From: a virus
Strand: one strand, 5' to 3'
DNA length: 64,000 nt
Virus record (IMG/VR): IMGVR_UViG_3300035698_004752
Location: 1-64,000 of that record
In this document: in pieces, positions 25,138-32,089 of the stretch
Layout of the letters: the number at the start of each line of letters is the position of its first letter
How positions within the stretch are numbered: the stretch's first letter is position 1
Notes under the pieces: generated by a model
What the model was told of the DNA's origin: nothing
Seen by the model: the letters and a program-made list of their open reading frames with translations, nothing else
Database searches by the model: none
Translations under genes and position numbers: made by a program

Positions 25138-26169
25138 ATGAAGAGTTTTAATACTTACGTAGAAGATCTATCAGAAGGCAATATGCCTCATGATTATGTG
25201 AAAGCACGACTTACTAAGCACTTTAGTAAGATGGGAGTACCTCATAAAGTGAAATCCGGAATAGGATATCACTCTATTCATATTGGCAAAGATATTAAGG
25301 TTTCCGCTGCCGGAGCAGGTGTGTCAGTAACCCATAAGGGTAAAGAAGTACATCACCAAGGTAATGGTAAACTTAATTGGCGCAAAGCTGCTGACCATGC
25401 GGAAGATCTTCACCTCGCGAAAAATGAATCTCTAGATCTTAGTATGAGAAATGCTGGACCGATGAAAGACATTTTCACCAAAAAAGGTCAAGATAAAATA
25501 ATTGCAAAGGGTAAAGGTAAAATTAGACCTGACACCAAAGTGCCTGCAAAAGGCGCATCGAAATTAACCGGTTTTCAAAAACGACAGCTAAATCGTCATG
25601 GTCCTACTAAAGAAGAAACCGTTTACAAACTTACAAAAGAATCAGTTCGATATGCTACAGACAATGAATATGCTCTAGCCGAAGTCGGTATGGAAGAAGA
25701 TTACCCAGATTATAAAATCGAGGGTATTGGCGTTGAAGTAGAATCCGGTAACATGCACATTATGGCTTCTGGCCTAACGTTTATGATGGATGCAGAAAGC
25801 GCAGAGATCGAAGAAGTTGCCGTCAAGATTGATCTTGACGAAGAGACTATTAACGAAATTCTTTCAATTCAGGGACGCAGAAAACTTGGCATCAGTGCTA
25901 AGCGTCGCGCACGTGTACTTCGAACCGCCAGACTAAAAGCTTCAAAAAGAATCGCTTCAAAAGGCGCACTAAAGAAAAGAGCTGGACGTAAATCTCGCGA
26001 CTTCTACTTCCGTAAGTTGAGTCAGGGTAAAGGACGTAAAGGCACTTCACTTGCTCGTCGTAAAGAAATTGAGAAGAGAGTACAGAGATTTAAGAAAGGC
26101 GTTGATCGTCGTGCTAAAAGACTTCTACCTCAGGTACGTAAAGCAGATATCGCTAAGAAAAGAGGCTAA
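25138..26169 (+). CDS. very basic predicted internal virion protein
   Basis: ATG 25138 follows TAGGAG. The 343 aa protein starts MKSFNTYVEDLSEGN with an LSE site after the targeting-like segment. Its last 100 residues are extremely Arg/Lys-rich (LGISAKRRARVLRTARLKAS and similar), as expected for a protein condensing packaged DNA. Function inferred. Confidence 0.6.
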   Translation: MKSFNTYVEDLSEGNMPHDYVKARLTKHFSKMGVPHKVKSGIGYHSIHIGKDIKVSAAGAGVSVTHKGKEVHHQGNGKLNWRKAADHAEDLHLAKNESLDLSMRNAGPMKDIFTKKGQDKIIAKGKGKIRPDTKVPAKGASKLTGFQKRQLNRHGPTKEETVYKLTKESVRYATDNEYALAEVGMEEDYPDYKIEGIGVEVESGNMHIMASGLTFMMDAESAEIEEVAVKIDLDEETINEILSIQGRRKLGISAKRRARVLRTARLKASKRIASKGALKKRAGRKSRDFYFRKLSQGKGRKGTSLARRKEIEKRVQRFKKGVDRRAKRLLPQVRKADIAKKRG

Positions 26170-26172
26170 ACC

Positions 26173-27000
26173 TTGGTTAGTTCATTTAGAGAGTTTCTAG
26201 TTGAGGAGGAGAAAATTGTCTATTTTACGTTTGGACGAATTAATCCTCCAACTATAGGCCACGGACTTCTTTTTGATAAATTAAGTGCTAAGGCGGGTAG
26301 AAACAAATATAAGATATATGTATCTCAATCAACGGATCCAAAAAAGAATCCGCTGTCTTATAAAGATAAAATTAAATATGTGCGTAAAATGTTTCCAAAA
26401 CATGCACGTTCGGTTATAATCGAAAAAAAATCAAAGAACGTTTTTGATGTAGCTGTATCATTATATGCTGATGGGTATACAAAAATAGCAATGGTTGTTG
26501 GTTCAGACAGAGTCAACGAATTTAATACGTTGTTAAAGAAGTATAATGGGGTAAAAGCTAGACATGGTTTTTATAATTTTGAAAAAATTATGGTAATATC
26601 CGCTGGAGAAAGAGACCCAGATGCAGAAGGCGCTTCAGGTGCTTCTGCCTCTAAACAAAGATCCTTTGCTTCTAAAAATGATTTTATATCATTCTCCCAA
26701 GGGTTACCAACAAATGTATCAAATGCTGATGCAAAGGGACTATTTAATGCTGTAAGAAAAGGTATGAATCTCAAAGAATCAAACAATTTCAAACAGCATA
26801 TTGAAATGAAATCGGTATCAGAATCTAGAGAAAAGTATGTCTGCGGACAACTATTTGAAGAGGGTGATCCTGTTGTTATTAAAGAAACAGACGAAGTAGC
26901 AACCATTAGTTTTTGTGGTTCTAATTACTTAATCGTAGAAACAGCCCACGGTCATAAGATGCGCAAATGGATCGATGACGTAGAAAAGTTAGAGGAATAA
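26173..27000 (+). CDS. cytidylyltransferase/NMN-adenylyltransferase-fold protein, predicted internal
   Basis: A TTG start gives (M)VSSFREFLVEEEK, again a targeting-like N-terminus with an LVE site. Next is YFTFGRINPPTIGHGLLFDKL, the GxxxPxHxGH nucleotidyltransferase motif (NPPTIGH). The fold covers NMN adenylyltransferase and similar enzymes. If packaged and injected it could rebuild NAD early in infection. The 275 aa length leaves a C-terminal domain of about 70 aa of unknown role. Confidence 0.72.
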   Translation: MVSSFREFLVEEEKIVYFTFGRINPPTIGHGLLFDKLSAKAGRNKYKIYVSQSTDPKKNPLSYKDKIKYVRKMFPKHARSVIIEKKSKNVFDVAVSLYADGYTKIAMVVGSDRVNEFNTLLKKYNGVKARHGFYNFEKIMVISAGERDPDAEGASGASASKQRSFASKNDFISFSQGLPTNVSNADAKGLFNAVRKGMNLKESNNFKQHIEMKSVSESREKYVCGQLFEEGDPVVIKETDEVATISFCGSNYLIVETAHGHKMRKWIDDVEKLEE

Positions 27001-27004
27001 AATA

Positions 27005-27265
27005 ATGGAATTCTCAGAATTTAGATCACTAAATGAAATGGCAACTCATGCTCAGGAGGCCCAGCACGCTTTAGGTGGACCAACCGACCCAGACAGAAAA
27101 GAGCATGCTGACTATATGAAAAAAACACATAATGTCAAAACTAAGTTTCACGGAAAAGACGATCTTAGTTACCACGGATCAAAAAAGAACGTTAAAAAAG
27201 CTTTGATTAATCATTATGACGATCATGAGACTGCAAAAGAAATGCACCCAGACGCTTTCAAATAG
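27005..27265 (+). CDS. small predicted internal protein
   Basis: The 86 aa protein starts MEFSEFRSLNEMATH with an LNE site. The remainder is His/Lys/Asp-rich (KFHGKDDLSYHGSKKN). No enzyme motif. Confidence 0.6.
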   Translation: MEFSEFRSLNEMATHAQEAQHALGGPTDPDRKEHADYMKKTHNVKTKFHGKDDLSYHGSKKNVKKALINHYDDHETAKEMHPDAFK

Positions 27266-27274
27266 GAAACTCAA

Positions 27275-27475
27275 ATGATAGACATGAAGAAAATAGATAA
27301 GAGAGTTGTTCATATAGTTGATAGCTGTGATACTATACACGAACACCTTAATGATCTATCAGAAGAAATAACATCAGCAGAAAAATTAAACAAAAGATTA
27401 GAACGAACAGATAAAATAATGGTCATAGGCGCTATAATAATAGCAATACTAATGGCACTACATATTTTCGGATAG
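27275..27475 (+). CDS. small membrane protein with coiled coil
   Basis: The 66 aa protein has a helical charged N-terminus (EHLNDLSEEITSAEKLNKRL) and a C-terminal membrane helix (IMVIGAIIIAILMALHIF). Unlike its neighbours it has no targeting signature. Confidence 0.6.
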   Translation: MIDMKKIDKRVVHIVDSCDTIHEHLNDLSEEITSAEKLNKRLERTDKIMVIGAIIIAILMALHIFG

Positions 27476-27484
27476 GAGAGAATA

Positions 27485-28462
27485 ATGCAAAATGAAGAAA
27501 ACGCCGGTCTAACATCCGCTTATATGGAAGTTTTGAACGAGGGCAAAAAGAAATTCAACTTTGACGACAAAGATGATAAAAAGAAGAAAAAAGAAGTCTC
27601 TGATAAAGATCAGGACGACGACGATGATGACGACCAGGATGATGGCGAAAAAGTCTCCTCCCGCGCAAAGGGTAGAAAAAGAGTGATGGATGAAGCTAAA
27701 ACATTTATAGAAGATACAGAGATTAATGAACTTTCAAAGAAAACCCTCGGCTCTTACATTAATAAGTCATCGAATGACGCTGCTCATTTGAGAGGCCTTA
27801 AAAGAAAAGATTTTGTTTCGGGTAAGGCAGGTGATAAAGGTTATGATAAATCTAAAAATAAAGAATGGAATAGAAAATCCGGAATTTCTACTGCAGTAGG
27901 AAAACTTACTAAAGAAGAAACTGTAAAAGAATCATATAAAGAAGTCCAAGACCTTTATATTGATAAGCTTGTAGATATCCGCGACGAACTTCATTCACTA
28001 CTAGGTAAATTGATCGGTGAGCATGAAGCTGCAGAATCTGCCCAGAAGAAGATTACCGCGATGCATCAAGCAGGTAAGAAACCAAACGAGTCTCTTTATA
28101 AAAAGACCCATGGTAGAATTTACGACGCTAAATATCTTCTAAGAGAACTTGAAACTGCTCGCGACGCAGTACTATCAAAATGTCAACCTGTTAAAGAGAG
28201 TATGGAAAATGCTGTTGAAGCGCCAGTTGAAACAGTAGCTGAATCCAAACAAACTGATGGAGCATATCCACCAGAGCCATTTGATAGTAAATGGTCAAAG
28301 GGTACAAAACGTTTCGTGAAAGGTCACGTAATTAAATTTGACGTGGACGGTGAAGACGCTGCTAACAAGACAGCTGCTTCTATTAGAAACAGTATGACTA
28401 AGGGTAAAGCTCGTCCTGGTGATAATACCAATCAGATGTCAGTTGACGCTCCAAAGACTTAA
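27485..28462 (+). CDS. charged predicted internal protein with ELS repeat
   Basis: The 325 aa protein has MEVLNEGKKK (LNE site) and a run of Asp/Lys (residues about 25-60, including seven consecutive Asp). It carries one copy of the ELSKKTLGSYINKSSNDA unit that is repeated in the protein at 29759. It is probably a capsid-packaged protein. Confidence 0.6.
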   Translation: MQNEENAGLTSAYMEVLNEGKKKFNFDDKDDKKKKKEVSDKDQDDDDDDDQDDGEKVSSRAKGRKRVMDEAKTFIEDTEINELSKKTLGSYINKSSNDAAHLRGLKRKDFVSGKAGDKGYDKSKNKEWNRKSGISTAVGKLTKEETVKESYKEVQDLYIDKLVDIRDELHSLLGKLIGEHEAAESAQKKITAMHQAGKKPNESLYKKTHGRIYDAKYLLRELETARDAVLSKCQPVKESMENAVEAPVETVAESKQTDGAYPPEPFDSKWSKGTKRFVKGHVIKFDVDGEDAANKTAASIRNSMTKGKARPGDNTNQMSVDAPKT

Positions 28463-28470
28463 ATTTCGTC

Positions 28471-28479
28471 TATAAATAG
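28471..28479 (+). promoter_or_regulatory. T4-late-type promoter motif TATAAATAG
   Basis: TATAAATAG 27 bp before ATG 28506, between two virion-type gene groups. Confidence 0.55.
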
Positions 28480-28505
28480 GAATGAACTTATAAAGGGAAT
28501 TCACT

Positions 28506-28838
28506 ATGGGACGTAAGATTATAAAACCGCCTTATTTCGCCGAGGACGCTATTCCAACACCAGATGGTTGGTCAGTCAACGGCGAAATAGTAGAAAGAAG
28601 ACCATTAACGTGGGACCAGATTAATAATTACATTAATTTTATTAGTGAAGAATTAACTGATGAAGATTATCCCAATTTAACCGTTGAGGAGGTTTTTGGA
28701 TCCCCCGAAGACGCTCAGAATTGGTTACGTGTGAGTTATAATAAAATGACTAAAAATGAAATGTTTGAAACTTATGGTATTAATAAGAATCAAACCAAAA
28801 ATAAAATGATTGAAGAATTACTAAATGGAATTCACTAA
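28506..28838 (+). CDS. hypothetical protein (110 aa)
   Basis: An acidic protein starting MGRKIIKPPYFAEDAIPTPD; the last 30 residues (MTKNEMFETYGINKNQTKNK) look like a helix-extension-helix. It overlaps the next gene by 14 nt. Confidence 0.6.
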   Translation: MGRKIIKPPYFAEDAIPTPDGWSVNGEIVERRPLTWDQINNYINFISEELTDEDYPNLTVEEVFGSPEDAQNWLRVSYNKMTKNEMFETYGINKNQTKNKMIEELLNGIH

Positions 28839-29190
28839 ACTTAATGAAGATAATTTTGTATTTTATGCAGCTAATAGTTATTATAAACCAAAACAGCATG
28901 ACATAGAAGATTTTTATGAGGATCTCAAGAGGTTTAAATATCTCAAAAGATTGATTAATCGATATTATGAATCTAAGAATTCCCCCGAGAGATTAATCAT
29001 TAATCATCTGATTGTGATTTTTAATTGTTTTGGTATACCCGCATCATTGAAGATGCTTGAATTTAGATTTGATGATGAACAATGGACGACGCTAAAACCG
29101 TTCCTTCTTCATTTGAAATATATAAAAGAAAACGAATATATGGACGTAAAATTAGATTGGTCTGTTATTGAAGCACTAAGGAAAATGTAA
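28825..29190 (+). CDS. conserved T4-like phage hypothetical protein
   Basis: The 121 aa protein has the pattern KQHDIEDFYEDLKRFKYLKRLINRYY...LIINHLIVIFNCFG. I recall this from small proteins shared by marine T4-like phages, near structural genes. No function is known to me. It shares 1 nt with the next gene. Confidence 0.72.
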   Translation: MEFTKLNEDNFVFYAANSYYKPKQHDIEDFYEDLKRFKYLKRLINRYYESKNSPERLIINHLIVIFNCFGIPASLKMLEFRFDDEQWTTLKPFLLHLKYIKENEYMDVKLDWSVIEALRKM

Positions 29191-29762
29191 TGGGTATTTT
29201 ATCAAGAGCAGGAGATTTAGTTTATACCTTTAGATTTCTAAAGCTACTCACCACCGACTTCGATAAAACTGATGCTTTCAAGCTTGGTATTGTCGACAAA
29301 CAAGGTAAGAGAATAAGAAAGACCCCGATTTCAACATCTGAAATGAAGTCTGCATATACACCATTCCATAAATTGGTGTTTAACATTAAAAGAATAGTTC
29401 CGGGTAAAAAAGTATCCTCCTATGCAAGTGCATTATTTTTAATGAAGGAAACATTAGATCTTTCTGATGGTTCAGTATTTAAAATAGTTGATCAGTTAGG
29501 TCTGGATTCACTGGATTTTATCTCCGAGGATAGCGAATGGTTCGTTCTTCGTGATGGTATGTTATCTCCAGGAATATATAGAATCACAAATGATAAAATG
29601 GTTAATTCGTCATGCGAAGAAGTAGTTCACAATAAAGATAAAGTGAAGATAGAAGAAAATTCCTATCCAATTGGTAATATGTTTGGATTAAGCATATATG
29701 AAGCCTTACATTTGAACTCAAAACAAAAAATTTACGTAACGGTCGGAGAACTGGTAAAATGA
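29190..29762 (+). CDS. conserved T4-like phage protein, probably virion-related
   Basis: The 190 aa protein starts MGILSRAGDLVYTFRFLKLL and contains AYTPFHKLVFNIKRIVPGKK. Similar sequences accompany structural genes in marine T4-like phages (from memory). No enzyme motif. It overlaps the next gene by 4 nt. Confidence 0.68.
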   Translation: MGILSRAGDLVYTFRFLKLLTTDFDKTDAFKLGIVDKQGKRIRKTPISTSEMKSAYTPFHKLVFNIKRIVPGKKVSSYASALFLMKETLDLSDGSVFKIVDQLGLDSLDFISEDSEWFVLRDGMLSPGIYRITNDKMVNSSCEEVVHNKDKVKIEENSYPIGNMFGLSIYEALHLNSKQKIYVTVGELVK

Positions 29763-30754
29763 AGAAATTTAAAGATTTTATTGAATTGGACGAGCTTTCT
29801 GTTAAAAAGCTTCTTAAGTATGGTAAAGCGGCACATAAAGATATCGATAATCAGATGAATAATCGAGATGATAAGAAGGTTATGAATCGAGTAAAGGGTA
29901 AGAAATTAGCAGGTAAGAAAATCCTGGGAGGTGCAAAAGTAGCAGGTCGAAATTTCATAAAGAATGAAGAAACGGTGAATGAACTTTCAAAAGGCACTCT
30001 TAGAAAATACTTTACTGGAAGTTATAATGATTCAACTGAACGTCGCGGCAAGACGAAGGATACTAGAGATATATCGGCTGCTGACAAGAAAAAAGAAGCT
30101 TCACGTAATAAATACAGAACTATAGCTGCTAGAAAGATATCACCTAAACCTAAGTCTGTCTCCGCTAAGGGTGCAGCCGGTAAAGCCAAGTATCAGTTTA
30201 AAAAGGATACTGAAACTAACGAATCTGTTGATATCCAAGAGTTATCGTCTAAAACGCTCGCTAATTATATTACAAAATCAAAGAACGATTCTAGCACGCA
30301 ATACAGAAAATTCAATAATGCGGCTGGAAAGAGTTACGGTAGCAAAGACGCACTCAGACGACAGCACAGTCGCGACGCGGGTAGCAAAGTAGCGATGAAA
30401 AAGTTGAACAAGAAAGACCCTGGCGAAACAGATAAAGCTACATCTAAGTATCCTCATTCAGACAACGATACGCGCAAAGTAGCTAAACATGCTACACCCG
30501 GCATTGAGAACCAACGTATTAAGCGTCCGAAGGGTTATAATAAGAAGACTAATGAATCCGTTGAGATCCAAGAATTATCAGCACCCAAACTTGCAGATTA
30601 TTCAGCTGCTTCACGTAACGACGCGCTAGATCATTCTCGATTCCGCAAAAGAAATACAACCCCTGCCGACGAGAAACGTGTTAAGAAGCGCATGAAGGGT
30701 GATAAGTTAGCAGGTAAGAAATTAGACCGCATTTACAAAAGTTTAGGAAAATGA
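29759..30754 (+). CDS. predicted internal virion protein with four ELS repeats
   Basis: The 331 aa protein starts MKKFKDFIELDELS (LDE site). It contains four related units beginning ELS: ELSVKKLLKYGKAAH, ELSKGTLRKYFTGSYND, ELSSKTLANYITKSKND and ELSAPKLADYSAASRND. Each is followed by a basic stretch that often ends in KLAGKK-like sequence. The repeat plus high charge suggests a packaged DNA-binding protein. Confidence 0.65.
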   Translation: MKKFKDFIELDELSVKKLLKYGKAAHKDIDNQMNNRDDKKVMNRVKGKKLAGKKILGGAKVAGRNFIKNEETVNELSKGTLRKYFTGSYNDSTERRGKTKDTRDISAADKKKEASRNKYRTIAARKISPKPKSVSAKGAAGKAKYQFKKDTETNESVDIQELSSKTLANYITKSKNDSSTQYRKFNNAAGKSYGSKDALRRQHSRDAGSKVAMKKLNKKDPGETDKATSKYPHSDNDTRKVAKHATPGIENQRIKRPKGYNKKTNESVEIQELSAPKLADYSAASRNDALDHSRFRKRNTTPADEKRVKKRMKGDKLAGKKLDRIYKSLGK

Positions 30755-31176
30755 TAACATTTAAGACCTTCACCGAAAAAGTAGATCCTGCTCTTATTAA
30801 AAAAATTAATGCTAGAGCTTCTGAATTATTTTGGAAGAATCTTCTAGCTCATATGGATAAACTTGTCAAAAAGGGTGGTACTAGACATTCACTAGGCACA
30901 TATGCTGCTGATACTCTAAGAGTGTTTAATGTTCCTGGTATGAAGGCAAAAGATGTTGCCCTAAAATATCAAGAAATGTACGAATCCACACATCCACTTA
31001 CAGATGCAGATCTTGAGATCCTAAGAGAAAATGCAATAGGAGCTCCAGCAAACAGCGTTTCTGCAAAGGGTGTAAGTATGGCACCATCCGCTGGTAAGAA
31101 ACATGGAATCATTGTGATGGATAGAAGATTGAGAAAATCAGCTAGACTACTTAAAAAATATAGAATACCCACATAA
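30751..31176 (+). CDS. predicted internal virion protein
   Basis: The 141 aa protein starts MITFKTFTEKVDP, like the targeting sequences of its neighbours. The C-terminal part NSVSAKGVSMAPSAGKK shares SVSAKG with the 29759 protein. It ends in basic residues and closes the block before a promoter. Confidence 0.6.
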   Translation: MITFKTFTEKVDPALIKKINARASELFWKNLLAHMDKLVKKGGTRHSLGTYAADTLRVFNVPGMKAKDVALKYQEMYESTHPLTDADLEILRENAIGAPANSVSAKGVSMAPSAGKKHGIIVMDRRLRKSARLLKKYRIPT

Positions 31177-31209
31177 GGGGTTTACATTATCCCTATTATA
31201 CGATAGAAT
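31177..31209 (+). promoter_or_regulatory. class A promoter
   Basis: GGGG-TTTACA, 17 bp, TAGAAT; it drives the spanin pair. Confidence 0.78.
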
Positions 31210-31218
31210 TGAGATATA

Positions 31219-31593
31219 ATGAAGATTTATATTTATTTAGTAATTATTGGTATCTTGGCCGGAGCAGGTTATGGTGCATATTATTATTACACAGACACAC
31301 AAGAAAGAATAGAATTATTGGTAGCAGACAAGGCTACTCTTAATGGTGTTGTGACAGCTCAAACTGCAACTCTTGGTCAAATTGAAATTGATAGAGAAGC
31401 TAGAAACTTACTTCTAAATGAGCTTCAGCAAGATCTTTTAAGTAAAGAGAAAAGTATTTCTCGACTAAGAACTATTCTTGCTGATCACGATTTAACAGCA
31501 CTCAGTTTGGCCAAACCCGGACTTATAGAGAATAGGATAAATAATGCTACTCAAAGTCTTTTTGATAGTATTGAGCTCGACACTGCTAATTAG
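31219..31593 (+). CDS. i-spanin (Rz-like) inner-membrane lysis protein
   Basis: The 124 aa protein has one N-terminal membrane helix (IYLVIIGILAGAGYGAYYYY) and a long periplasmic helical domain. It overlaps by 50 nt a small lipoprotein gene in another frame, the usual Rz/Rz1 architecture. It should span the periplasm and fuse the membranes at lysis. Confidence 0.78.
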   Translation: MKIYIYLVIIGILAGAGYGAYYYYTDTQERIELLVADKATLNGVVTAQTATLGQIEIDREARNLLLNELQQDLLSKEKSISRLRTILADHDLTALSLAKPGLIENRINNATQSLFDSIELDTAN

Positions 31594-31894
31594 TTGTGCT
31601 CGTAAAGATGCTCCAATACAAACACAAATAGAATTCATTGAAAAGGATATTCCTATCCAGGAACGTCCTCGTCAAGTTGAACTTCAGGATGTTACCTTTT
31701 ACGTGGTTACAGCAGATAACCTCGATGAATTTATAGAAAAGTTTCAGAATGAAAACGGGGTATTAGTATTTTATGCAATATCCGTAAGAGGGTACGAATC
31801 TATGGCCCTAAATATAGAAGAGCTCAGAAGGTATATCCTACAGTCTGGGTCGTTAATAACATATTACGAAAATTCAATTAATGGAGAGATCTGA
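31544..31894 (+). CDS. o-spanin (Rz1-like) lipoprotein
   Basis: The 116 aa product has a signal sequence with lipobox LLISC (Cys about residue 18). It starts inside the i-spanin gene. It is longer and less proline-rich than lambda Rz1 but fits the o-spanin role. It overlaps the next start by 1 nt. Confidence 0.75.
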   Translation: MLLKVFLIVLSSTLLISCARKDAPIQTQIEFIEKDIPIQERPRQVELQDVTFYVVTADNLDEFIEKFQNENGVLVFYAISVRGYESMALNIEELRRYILQSGSLITYYENSINGEI

Positions 31895-31995
31895 TGGAAG
31901 AAGTAAAAGCTGCTTGGAACAAATTTGTTGCAAATAAAAAGTGGGTTACTCTTGCCGTTATTGCTGTGGTTGCCATAGTAATAATTGCGTTGTAA
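31894..31995 (+). CDS. tiny membrane protein, possible lysis accessory
   Basis: Frame ATG 31894 to TAA 31993-31995, 33 aa: a short polar N-terminus then one strong membrane helix (WVTLAVIAVVAIVIIAL). It is coupled to the o-spanin gene. Small hydrophobic proteins in lysis cassettes can be holin-like, but nothing else supports this. Confidence 0.55.
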   Translation: MEEVKAAWNKFVANKKWVTLAVIAVVAIVIIAL

Positions 31996-32023
31996 CCTGT
32001 AACGTAGTTCACAAACTATAATT

Positions 32024-32053
32024 GGTTGGGACGATATATAGTATCACCCAACC
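32024..32053 (+). promoter_or_regulatory. inverted repeat upstream of RNR around a -10-like sequence
   Basis: GGTTGGG / CCCAACC (7 bp perfect) flanks ACGATATATAGTATCA, whose centre resembles the class B -10 region (TATATAGTATC). It could be an operator or an RNA hairpin controlling the reductase gene 37 bp downstream. Confidence 0.5.
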
Positions 32054-32089
32054 ATAAAAACAATACGAAAATTTAAAGGAACTATTTGT

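Noticed and set aside
31894-31995. Confident holin call for the 33-residue membrane protein
   Set aside because: Only one membrane helix and its position support this; not enough to name a holin.
32024-32053. Cobalamin riboswitch upstream of the B12-dependent reductase
   Set aside because: The leader is under 100 nt and has only one simple hairpin, far too small for a cobalamin riboswitch.
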